Part shown: in pieces, positions 37,881-47,900 of the stretch
Layout of the letters: each line of letters starts with the position of its first letter
How positions within the stretch are numbered: the stretch's first letter is position 1
DNA from: JANSWP01 sp041941305
Lineage (GTDB): Bacteria > Bacteroidota > Bacteroidia > Chitinophagales > Saprospiraceae
Reading direction: 5' to 3'
Length of the DNA stretch: 64,000 nucleotides
NCBI GenBank assembly: GCA_041941305.1
Contig: JBGTQJ010000027.1
Coordinates: 1 to 64,000 of the forward strand
Program-made: the position numbers and the translations under genes
Notes under the pieces: generated by a model
The model's input: only the letters and a program-made list of their open reading frames with translations
Databases searched by the model: none
What the model was told of the DNA's origin: nothing

Positions 37881-38781
37881 TTGCTCGCGAATAATCATCC
37901 AAAATCAAATAATAATACAAACCTGACTCAATTTCAAGAGAAGTTTCAAAATCAAAAAGGTAAGCTTCATCCGTTTCTGTTAACTCGATAGGTAAGCTAA
38001 TAACCGGGCGTTCTTTTTTGTAATCTTCTTCTTTGTTGGAATAAATCTCTACGATTAAAGAAAAATCTGCCTCGGCTATTTTGGAAGTTTCCAGTTTTCC
38101 GGAAAGAGAAAAGTTGGTTCGCCCAATTTGAGTCGAAAGCTGGGCATCGGGTTTTGGATGGTCAATTTTAAATGTAAAATCTCCTCGAAGTTGATTTAGC
38201 AATAGTTTTTCTAAAGTAGGATTGGGCTCAAATGCACTGGCAATGGGACGGGTCTTATTACTTGGAGGGCTTGGTTTTTCAACTGCTTTTGGCGGTATTT
38301 CTTCAATGACCTCATTGGAGTTTTCTTCTGGAGCTTCCTCATTACCCTCCTCCAAAGGCAATGTTGCCTCTTCCTCATTTGATTCCGGCTCCATAACATC
38401 CTGTTGTTCAATCGCATTCATAGGTTCAGATGGCAAATTCTCGTTTGTGAGCATTTGCGAAAAAAAATATAGGAGCCCGCCTGCACAAATAATGATTGCA
38501 AAACCCAAAAACCATCGAATTCTCCAAAATGGCGTTCCATCCGAAGAAGAGTCATTTGAACCCGGGGTATCGCTATATTTTTTCCTCAACCCGGAAATAT
38601 GCTCCCAAAAAGCATGATCCGGACCATCCTTCAAAACATTCGATAAATCTTGATGTATCCCAACTTCTTTTTGCAAAGATTCATCATTTTGAAGCTGAAC
38701 TTCAAAATCCTTCAACTCTTCGCCGATTAGCCGCCCGGCAAGGTAGGCTTCAATCATTTCCATTTTTTGTTGATGCTCCAT
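37846..38781 (-). CDS. Single-pass anti-sigma-like membrane protein
   Basis: The N-terminal 75 residues (EMIEAYLAGRLIGEELKDFE) have the look of Bacteroidota anti-sigma cytoplasmic domains, without zinc ligands. One membrane segment follows at about residues 88-107 (FLGFAIIICAGGLLYFF), then a long Glu/Pro-rich linker (110-175) and a beta-type C-terminal domain outside the cytoplasm. The sigma factor gene is next upstream on the same strand, which supports an anti-sigma role. The linker would be open to a periplasmic protease such as the CHAT protein; this is inference. The last eight residues come from the flanking microrepeat. Confidence 0.75.
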   Translation of the reverse strand: MEHQQKMEMIEAYLAGRLIGEELKDFEVQLQNDESLQKEVGIHQDLSNVLKDGPDHAFWEHISGLRKKYSDTPGSNDSSSDGTPFWRIRWFLGFAIIICAGGLLYFFSQMLTNENLPSEPMNAIEQQDVMEPESNEEEATLPLEEGNEEAPEENSNEVIEEIPPKAVEKPSPPSNKTRPIASAFEPNPTLEKLLLNQLRGDFTFKIDHPKPDAQLSTQIGRTNFSLSGKLETSKIAEADFSLIVEIYSNKEEDYKKERPVISLPIELTETDEAYLFDFETSLEIESGLYYYLILDDYSRAILFGRRLMVDG

Positions 38782-38825
38782 GATGTTTAAAAAAAGTGAG
38801 CTAGACTATATTCTTAAAGGTTATA

Positions 38826-38960
38826 CAAGGAAGACCGTTTACCAAAAAAATATTCCACAAAGGAACCATCTTATAAAGAGTTATTTCACAAAAAAACCGT
38901 CTACCGTCTACCGTCTACCGTCTACCGTCTACCGTCTACCAAAATAAAACCCTCTACCGA
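38826..38960 (-). repeat. GGTAGAC hexamer-type array after sigma gene
   Basis: The spacer between sigma and anti-sigma genes holds GTCTACC words, including six consecutive CCGTCTA-type copies near 38898-38941, plus ATTCCACAAAGGAACCAT words. Read on the minus strand it follows the sigma gene in the coding orientation. Confidence 0.85.
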
Positions 38961-38976
38961 ATAAAGTCTACTCTAC

Positions 38977-39588
38977 CTAATCTTTTAATTCTCTATATCT
39001 TCTGTCTGCTTTGATCAATTCAATAAGTTTCTCTTTACATTTATATTTTTTCCACTTGATGTACTTGTCGGTATAACCCATTTTGGCAGCTATTGTTTTC
39101 AATTTGACGCCTCTAAAAAATCCTTCCAATACCTGTCTGCAATCTTTTCCAAGCATTGCCATTTTTTGTTGAAACAAGATCCATTTTTCTGCCTCTTCCG
39201 CTAGTGGTTCAATATCTTCACTAAATAGAAATCCCTCCTTGCCCTCAAAGGTAATATCAGAACGGTGCTTTTTTTTCAATTGACGCCACCAGAGTTTTTG
39301 GCAGACCGCCCTCAGGTAGCCAAAAAAAGAAGTTCTCAACTGGAAATTTTCACGATTTGATTTATGATAGGTGATGACCAAAGCCTCTTGAAATATGTCA
39401 TGTGCATCTTCAACAGTGCCCTGATTTTGAGTGACCATATAAACGATCCTGGGAAGGTATTCTTTGTAGATTTTATCTAATATCTCCAGATTGTTGTCTC
39501 TAAGTCCATGCAGGTAGTACAGTTCTCTCTCATGTATGTTTCCCCCTTCCATAGTAGCTAAGTAACGACAAAAAAACAACTTATCCAT
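38977..39588 (-). CDS. ECF-type RNA polymerase sigma factor
   Basis: Region 2 is seen at about residues 35-105 (IYKEYLPRIVYMVTQNQGTVEDAHDIFQEALVI-type helices, with the -10 recognition segment FFGYLRAVCQKLWWRQLKK) and region 4 at about 145-195, ending in the helix-turn-helix GVKLKTIAAKMGYTDKYIKWKKYKC. It lacks regions 1 and 3, so it is a group IV (ECF) sigma-70 factor of 203 aa; an ATG at 39552 would give 191 aa. The gene precedes the anti-sigma-like gene and is divergent from the barrel gene, whose 230-bp shared upstream region is a natural place for its target promoter. Confidence 0.88.
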   Translation of the reverse strand: MDKLFFCRYLATMEGGNIHERELYYLHGLRDNNLEILDKIYKEYLPRIVYMVTQNQGTVEDAHDIFQEALVITYHKSNRENFQLRTSFFGYLRAVCQKLWWRQLKKKHRSDITFEGKEGFLFSEDIEPLAEEAEKWILFQQKMAMLGKDCRQVLEGFFRGVKLKTIAAKMGYTDKYIKWKKYKCKEKLIELIKADRRYRELKD

Positions 39589-39686
39589 TTGGATGGCTTC
39601 TTTAGCTCCTGATATTCCTAAAAAAGCTCGTCAAATTGTACAACTTATTCTTTCGTAGTTACTAAGATGAAAAAAAAATCTCAAAT

Positions 39687-39702
39687 CCGTATTACCTTTT
39701 TA
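39687..39702 (+). promoter_or_regulatory. 16-bp element shared with the CHAT gene
   Basis: CCGTATTACCTTTTTA is identical to 33119-33134. It lies 117 bases before the barrel gene and inside the divergent region of the sigma gene. Confidence 0.6.
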
Positions 39703-39768
39703 AAGTTGATGGGATATTATTTTCTATAAGCCTAAAAAAAAGCCAAATAATGGCTCAAAAACATACTT

Positions 39769-39779
39769 AACATTCATTA
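39769..39779 (+). promoter_or_regulatory. 11-bp element AACATTCATTA
   Basis: Second copy of the element at 33194-33204, 39 bases before the barrel start codon; an AAACTAGGC word also occurs near both copies. Confidence 0.5.
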
Positions 39780-39818
39780 GCCGACTACACAATACGTCAT
39801 CAAAACAAAAACTAGGCT

Positions 39819-41651
39819 ATGAGAAAATACTACATCCTTATCCTGCTTGTCACAAGCATCGTTTATTGTTCAAATGCCCAGGTCGAAGAATTTGAAGATG
39901 TAGAAAAAGTTGCCGGAAAAGGCTTCTTTAAAGAATACGTCAAAGGGCTTTTTTCCGACTTTACTGATTTTGGAGAACCCTTTATGATGAGTGGCGGTCT
40001 GGGCTTAAATGCCCGCACCTATAATGCCTGGGGAACAGAAAATCGGCAACCACCCTTCTATTGGATCCTCAATGGAAGTCTGAACCTCAGCATCTACAAA
40101 CTCAACATCCCCATCTCAGCCCTCATCAGCATCAACCGGCGGGAATTGACACTGCCCAATCCACAAAACCCATTGGTGCCACTGAAGCAAAAATTTACCA
40201 ATCGCTTCAATAGAGTTGGGGCCAGCCCTTATTACAAATGGGTTAAACTACATGCAGGTCATCGAAACATGACCTTTTCGCAGTTTACCCTCTCCAATCT
40301 CATCTACCTGGGTGGCGGCATCGAGCTCACACCAGGCAATGTGCGTTTTGCAGCCATGTACGGTCAACTCGCAAAAGCCGAACCACTGGATTTATCCCTG
40401 CTAGAACCCAATCTCCCCGTTTTTCAACGGAAAGGCTGGGGCGTAAAATTAGGCTATGGCAGCAGCGACCAATTCATTGATCTCATGCTCTTCAAAGCCT
40501 GGGATGATCCAAATTCTATTCCTACCCCCAATCCACAGGAAGTATTCATCAACGAAAACATGGTAGTGGGTATCAAAGCCCAAAAAACATTTTTCGAGAC
40601 CATCCGACTCGCCGTCGATTTTGGCAGCAGCGCCCTTTCACCCGATGCGACCGATATAAAAACCAACGACTCCAAATTATTGCATCCCGGTTTTTTATTT
40701 GATGCAAGAGCCAATACGGAATACACTACTGCCATAGAGACCTCAGCCGATTACCAGGGACAGGGTTATAGCCTTGGTTTAAAATACCGCCGAATTGATC
40801 CCAAATACCGCTCTCTTGGCGCATATTTTTTCAATGATGACATCGAAGACATTGCAGCGAATGCCTCTTTCAGCTTATTTAACCAATCAGTACAGGTAAG
40901 TACCAGCGCCGGTTTGCAAAAAGACAATTTGGACAATGCCAAACCTTCTACCCTTTCGCGCTTTATCGGTTCTGCCAACCTCGATTATTCAAAAGACAAT
41001 TACAGCCTCGGATTGAATTACTCCAATTACAGCTCTGACATTGAATTTGTCCTCAATCCCGAGTTGGATAGCCTCAATGTAGTCGTCGTCACTCAGGATT
41101 TGGGCTTCAATGCCAATTATACTCTATCCGGTACAGGCGAAAACCGACACACCTTCACCTTTGCTGCCAATGCCCAGGTCGTAACAGACGACATCGACAA
41201 CCCACAGGAAAGCGCTGAATCCAACATGTACAATTTCAACCTCATCTACGCTTTCACCGTAGGAGACGGCTGGAACATCAATACCAACGGGAATTACAAT
41301 ACCAATATGCTATCCATGATGGAGGTCAGCAGGTGGGGATTCGGAGGCGGCGTTTCCAAAAATTTCATGGAAGGCAAACTCAATTTGGGATTGAACCTGA
41401 ATTACTTCCGAGCCTCCGTCAGCTCTCTCGCTGATATTACCAATAATACACTCAATACCAAATTCCGGGGAACCTACAGAATAACAGACAATCAATCCCT
41501 TAATGTAAACTTCAACCTCATGCGAAGCCAAAAAGATGACAACATGGGTTCAACCGATTCCTTTACCGAGGGAATTGGGAATATCGGATATCAGTTTAAT
41601 TTTTCTTACAACCCGAGGAAGGGGAAGGAGGAGGTTGATGAGTCTAATTAG
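39819..41651 (+). CDS. Outer membrane beta-barrel protein
   Basis: A signal peptide ending CSNAQ is followed by a short acidic segment and then about 560 residues of amphipathic beta-strands with aromatic girdles (TYNAWGTENRQPPFYWILNG, YQGQGYSLGLKYRRID, SYNPRKGK near the end). I do not recognise a named family, but the layout is of a large outer membrane barrel. It is the first of three same-strand genes for exported proteins and may serve as a partner, anchor or exporter of the giant protein 306 bases downstream. It shares upstream elements with the TPR-CHAT gene. Confidence 0.75.
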   Translation: MRKYYILILLVTSIVYCSNAQVEEFEDVEKVAGKGFFKEYVKGLFSDFTDFGEPFMMSGGLGLNARTYNAWGTENRQPPFYWILNGSLNLSIYKLNIPISALISINRRELTLPNPQNPLVPLKQKFTNRFNRVGASPYYKWVKLHAGHRNMTFSQFTLSNLIYLGGGIELTPGNVRFAAMYGQLAKAEPLDLSLLEPNLPVFQRKGWGVKLGYGSSDQFIDLMLFKAWDDPNSIPTPNPQEVFINENMVVGIKAQKTFFETIRLAVDFGSSALSPDATDIKTNDSKLLHPGFLFDARANTEYTTAIETSADYQGQGYSLGLKYRRIDPKYRSLGAYFFNDDIEDIAANASFSLFNQSVQVSTSAGLQKDNLDNAKPSTLSRFIGSANLDYSKDNYSLGLNYSNYSSDIEFVLNPELDSLNVVVVTQDLGFNANYTLSGTGENRHTFTFAANAQVVTDDIDNPQESAESNMYNFNLIYAFTVGDGWNINTNGNYNTNMLSMMEVSRWGFGGGVSKNFMEGKLNLGLNLNYFRASVSSLADITNNTLNTKFRGTYRITDNQSLNVNFNLMRSQKDDNMGSTDSFTEGIGNIGYQFNFSYNPRKGKEEVDESN

Positions 41652-41682
41652 TTGCGAGTTGCGGGGTGCGAGTTGCGGGGTG
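41652..41682 (+). repeat. GTTGCGGGGTGCGA microrepeat
   Basis: Words TTGCGAGTTGCGGGGTGCGA start in the base after the barrel stop codon. They resemble the GGGGTGC tract at 2945-2998. Confidence 0.75.
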
Positions 41683-41760
41683 AGATCTACCGTAATAAGC
41701 AGAGTCTCTCGCCTGTGGGAAGGCTGAAGTGAGGACGCAGCGGCAATATAGACCCCAAAG

Positions 41761-41865
41761 CCATCCCAACCCCTTAATCCCCTAAAGGGGAAAATCCTCC
41801 CGCCGAAAAGAACTTAATTCTCAGCGGGAAGATGCACCTCCTTTAGGAGGCCGGGAGGTCTGCGA
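41761..41865. repeat. CCCCTAAAGGGG / CTCCTTTAGGAGG element
   Basis: This segment carries several short palindromes (CCCCTAAAGGGG, CCCGC/GCGGG, CTCCTTTAGGAG) and outer CCTCCCG/CGGGAGG arms. Similar CCCCTAAATCCCCTAAAGGG words are widespread intergenic repeats of Bacteroidota. It probably folds as a cruciform or terminator. The following 41866-41957 is an AC-rich GACAAC low-complexity run up to the next start codon. Confidence 0.65.
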
Positions 41866-41957
41866 TGGCAAAAACAACCGACAACCCACAACTGACAACA
41901 GACAACCGAAAACCAACCTCAAAACCAAAAAAATAATAGAACGACAACTGACTAACT

Positions 41958-44900
41958 ATGAGCAAATTGCACACTTTCACCATCGTATTGATCCTTTCTT
42001 TTATTGGAAATTGCTTGTTCGCTCAACAGGTTTTTCCAGTCAATGCTACTGCTGCATTGTTGCCACCTCATTCTTTGGTCCTTTCGGATTATGCCAATGA
42101 GCGATCTCAGGATATGCTATTCACCGTGACCCTCAACGACCCGGTGGAGCCGACCAGAGATGTTTATTTCAAACTCACCGTCAAGCACAACGGGCAGGAC
42201 ATCATGGTTACCGACCCCAATTTTGTGCCCATGCCTATGCAGTTGTCGCAGTTTACGCCGGAATTGATTACAGGCTCAGAACTGGCACCCTACCTGCAGT
42301 CGCATGCCCTCATCAGAACCAATGGCGGAGACGGAAGTACCTCGCTGCCGGAAGGCTTCAACAAAATATGCCTGGAGGTCATCGATCTGCAAAGAGGCAT
42401 TCCCATCTCCAACCAGGCTTGTGCTTCCGGCTTTTTCCAGGAATTGGAAACGCCCATCCCGGAGCTGCCAGCATGTGGGCTGGAAATTCCCTATTCCGAA
42501 ACCCAAAATTTCATGTTTCGCTGGTTGCCGCGCCACTTTGGTTTACCCAATGCCCCGGCTATGGTGGAGTACGAATTTACCCTCGTTGAATTGCTACCGG
42601 GAACACTGGACCCCAATGACGGCTTTGATCAAGCCTTCCAAATGTATCAAACCACGACCCTCTCTCCCACCCTGCTTTACACCGTAAGCGAACCCCAACT
42701 GGAGGAAGGAAAGTGGTACGCCTGGAGGGTACAGGTGAAAGACCCGATGGGCAGCAATGTGTTTGAAAACAATGGTTTTGGACCTGTTTGTACATTCTTT
42801 TATGGAGGAATAGAGGACGACCAGGGTTCGAATCCTTCTATGGCTTGTGAGGCTTTGATTACTAGTTTTGGAGCAATTAGCGGGGGGAACTCTGAAGCTT
42901 CTCTTGCCGAAGGTGATGTGGTAGATTTAGGCTTCTTTGAATTGACAATTGGTCAAATAAATGGACTCGGCAATGGATATTCCGGACAAGGGACTGTCAA
43001 TGTTCCATTTTTAAAAGCACAGGTAAAAGTTGAATTTGAAAATTTAAAAGTCAATTCTAAAGGAAGGGTTTATGAAACTGGAAAGGTACAAGCGATTCGG
43101 GAATTGACAGTTTTAGGAGATGATTTAGAGGATTCAAACTTGACTTTAGCCGAAATGTTCAACCCAAACACAGCCAATTATTTGCACAGTTTGATGTTGA
43201 ACCCAAGTTTTGAAAATCGGAGAACAAGCAATCGGGAAGATTCTGATGACGTTCCAATTGGACTTCCGTTAACGATTGATAATCAAAATGAGCAGGGTGA
43301 ATTTCTTCCTAATTTAATCATTACCCATCTAGAATTTACTGAAAGAAGGGCTATCGCTACAGGGTTTTCCGGCTTTCGGGATTTAGAAGAAGGCAATTTA
43401 ATTCGATTTGCCAATAATGAAATTACATGTACGCCTTATGGCTTTGAAAAAGATGCTTCGTTGGAAATGCTGTCTGATTATGTCTTTTTGTTTTCCAATA
43501 ATGATGTTTTGGAAATTTTGGGAGCTTATGAAGGAAGAGGAATAAGCACCTCTCTAAAATTCAATTGTGAAGGATTTAAAGAATATACTATTCACGGTAA
43601 TTATGAGATCAATCCCGATAATCTCAAATTGAAGGAAAATGAAAATACAATCGTTCTTTCATTTGAGACCAATTCCTCAGATCTATTGGATTTTACAGCC
43701 TCAGTAGAAAACCTGCCAGGCGCCTACTTGCCGAATATGCCTGAATATGTTTTTGAAACAGGAACTGGACAATTAGATTTTTCAATCATAACAAATCCAG
43801 AAGAACTAAGCTTCCCGGAGAGTTATTCTGAAAATAAAGGCGAAGAGTGGATTGGCTTGTATTTTCCTGAATTATCAACACAGATACCTGGTCAGTGGGA
43901 CTTCAGTGGACAAAATCAGCGCATTGAATTACCTATTGGCAATTTGATGTATGATAATAATGGTCTATGGGCTACTGCAAGCGGACAAGATCTAGTGGAT
44001 ATTTCAGACGGCAGATTATACACTTGGCCATTTGGAGTAAGTGAACTGCAATTGGAATTTGCCGAGAGCAATTTATTTGACGCCATTTTGAAAGGAAATG
44101 TAAAAGTCCCAATCATAGATGAGCCTTTTGCCTTTGAAACAAATTTAGATACAGAGTCTGAGTTTTCTAATCCTCGATTGATACTCAAACCAACTGACAA
44201 TACAGGTGGCATGAGTCTTTGGAAGGCTGCTTTGGGATACAATGAAGATGCCAAAGTATGGGCAATTCAACGAAAAATAGGAGGAGAAAATCAGTTTTTC
44301 CCGCAAGCTGAGTTACATGGAAACTTCAGCGTACATATCTCTGAAGAAGAATTTAAAACCTATTTAAAAGAAAACCAAATAGCACAACTCTCAGGTCTTA
44401 AAAATGCCTTTCAATTAACGGAGGAGCCCAATATCAGCTTAAATAATCTTCTGATAACTGAATTAATTGTTGATCCTTTAGCCCCTATCGAAGACCGTTA
44501 TATCCTCAAACATTATGACCAGGAAAACACCAAAATAAAAATTGGAGACAAGGAACTTCGAATAAATTCTCTTTGGATTAATAATCAGCTAATAGATGGT
44601 AAAGAAGAAATAGGACTCGAAATAGGTGTGATTGAAAATGAAAAAGAAGTTACCATCACCCTTTGGGCAATACTGAATGAATTGAATGGTTTTGACCTGG
44701 ATAGAATTGAGACGGATGTTCGTCAGATTGATTGTGATTGTGTTTTTGAAGATTCAGAACTTCCTCGACAAAGACGAAATCGATGGGATGCCTTTGATAT
44801 TCAAAACTTAGGACAGTATGCCAGTACAATGGAAGGAAATCAACCAGAGAAGGGAGTTGAATTTTCGAATTTCACTTTTGAGGAAAAATTCCCTTACAAT

Positions 44901-47900
44901 CCTTCCACAAATGAAATTACCATTCCCTATCTCAATCTAAAACTGAAAACCAATTCGGACGGTTCAAGTGTTCTTGGAAGGGGACTTTCTGATTGGGATT
45001 GTGCCGCTATTCAAGTTGAACAGGGAGAACAGGACACAATCGAGGTTCCCGATTTATCCAATTTTGAAATCAATACCAGTTTTTTCGATAAACTTGAAAA
45101 TCACACTTCTGCAGTCAATGCAGAAATAGAAAAAGGCAATCCTTCCAAGGCTTTTGAATTGCCAATTGATTTAACGGAACACCTCGAGAAATTCCTGAAA
45201 TTATATAAGAAAGGAGATGAAGAGCACAAATTTCCCGATAGTGACCACCATTTAATTCTGGTCGGTTTCGACCTCAATCCAGATAAAACCAAAGCCATCG
45301 CAAAGTTATTATTGACTGTTCGGGAGGGTAGCCAATATTTCGTATTCGGTAATGCCAAAATGGAATTGTTTCCAAACGCCGTTCAGTTCGATGGTTTAAA
45401 AATGTATTTGTTAGAGGGAAAAGACAGTGATGATGATCGATTTCCCTTTACTTATTTAAAATCACTAAACGGAGATGAATCAACAGGAAGTTATGCGGAA
45501 TTAAGTTGTAATGGCTTTGAAGGATTTAATGTACAAGGAACTTATGCCTTTCATTACGAGGAAACGACGATTGGAGGTGATTGTACAGATATAGATGGAA
45601 GTACAGGTTTGATGGAAGTAAACACAGCTGTTCAATTTGGTGTAGACAAAATAGGTTGGTTGAACAGAGATAAAATCATGGCAATTGCCGAGGATGTGGA
45701 ATTTCAGGCAATGTCCAACAGTGACAAGGCTCAGGTATTAAAAAATGCCCTGCCCTCTCTAAAAGATTTAAACCTTTCCGATGACGACTTAATCAAGCGA
45801 CTATCAGAACCCGAGGGTTGTCGCCCCAATCTTTACCAGCAGCTGTCACTAGATTTTATCATTAAGAATAAAGACCTGGGCTCTTTCATTGCCCCATTAA
45901 ATCTTCCAGAGGATCAGATGCCTATGGCACATTATAATTTTGAAAGTGTACTATTTCATCCAATCAAAGGAGTGGTGGATTTTTCAGATACAGAAGATCC
46001 CTGGACGACGGCACCAGAAATTCGGGGTAATAAAAACACCTTTATAGGTATCCACTTTGAAGAACTGGACCTGCAACCTATCGGCTTCTTTTCTGGAAAC
46101 AGTAATACGACCAACAATAGTTCTTCGACAAGAGAAGTACTTAAAATTCCAGCTAAAGATTTTGTATTTGAGCACGGAATGGGCTTTAGTGGGCACATCA
46201 ATAAGTATAACCCAGTACCCGATGGCGATCTAGGGGGCTGGAATTACACCATGGATTTATTCCGATTTACCCTAATCGAAGGTGCTGTCAAAACAGACTT
46301 TAACAAAGATGTATTATACGAAACCAATGCTGTCACTGTTGGGGGAATGCTGCTTAAGGGAAAAATCCAGTTGCCGATTGTAGAGGACAAACAATGGATG
46401 GAATTCGATGCCGCCTACACCTACAGTCAGGGAGATAAAACGCCTCTGGTGTTTATGATTATCTCTGAGTCTGAACTGGGCCAGGTATTCGATTTGAAGT
46501 TTTTAGGCAACATTAAAATGCAAATGTGTACGGATGTTGATGCACCAGCAGCTTCCATAACGCTTGCCCTCAATGAAAGTGGTAGTGATTATTTTAATGC
46601 TTCCGAATTCGAACCCTACGCTTCTATTAGTGGCAGCTTTTGGGTAGAATTCGATGGACAGGGTAGCAATGCGGAGGGAAGTTCTGGTGGTTTTAAACCT
46701 TCCTTCTTTTTACCTCGACTGGATTTTCAGGACATGGAAATCAACAACCCAGGGAGGTATAGCGATTGTACTGCTGAGCAAGCACCAATCAGAGGTGTCA
46801 AAAATATGTCAGTTGGGGCTTTTTCTTTTGCCCCTAATGCCATTTCCCCTTGCACTTTCAATATGGATGCTTTTAACACTTTGACAAGTGGTGAAGAAAA
46901 GGATGAAGAAAACAAGGATCCTTGTGCTGGCTTGCTACAGGGCTTGCCACTGAGCATTTCTGATATTGCTTTCAATTGCATTAAGGAAACAGATAACGGC
47001 CTTGAAAAATACGGTTATTCCTTTGATTTCACATTAGAGGTCGATCTTATCGGATTTATGAATGCTGGTCAATGTATCAAAAAGAAATTGGAAGAAAATA
47101 AAAAACCCAAGAACAACAATCAGGAGAGTGAAGGAGAAACATTAAAACGTACGAAAAAATACAATAACCTAATAACAGCGATGCAAGAAGAGGAGGAAGC
47201 GAGAGGGTTGAAGCGCACTAAACGATATAAAGATTTGAACCTTGCGAGACAAGAGACAGACGAGAGCAGAATCGAAGAGGCAAAAAATGCCAAAAAAACC
47301 AAACTGGGCAGAGCACTTGGAAAAGCAAAGAAGGCAATTCCTAGTGAATTGAGTGGAAAGAGTCGAATTTCCATTATTACGCATACCAATACCAATAGTG
47401 GGAAACTGGAATTTGACCGAGTTCATGTAAGTCAGGTAACCGTAAAAGGAGAATTTACTTTTATATCTTTAGAAGGTGGCTTTAACCTATTTAACAATGA
47501 CCAAACTTATGGCAACGGATTCAAAGGATACTTAAATGCGAGTTTGGAACAAGGGCTTGAATTTAAAGTAGCTGGGCAAATAGGTACCACAAATTACGAT
47601 GATTCAAAATCGATGAATAACCCCGATAATGTATATCGATATTTCTTCATCGATATGTCCTTTTTGTACAAACCTGGAATGATACCGATTCCACTTTCTG
47701 CACCATTTTTACATATTGACGGATTCGGTGGCGGCTTCCAGTATAATATGGTACCGAATGATTTACTCCCATCAGGAGATAGCTTTTCAAAATACATGCT
47801 TAAACCCGGGGAGAAGAATCCCGCTCAACCAGAATATGAAAGTTATGTAGTTGAAGATATTTTAACACCTGGTGTGTCTCTCTCTGGTCTAACTTACAGT

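Noticed and set aside
33225..39588. Type III-E CRISPR locus
   Set aside because: TPR-CHAT and an ECF sigma factor are present, but no Cas7-11 effector, no Csx30-like gene and no CRISPR array are visible, and the CHAT protein carries an export signal.
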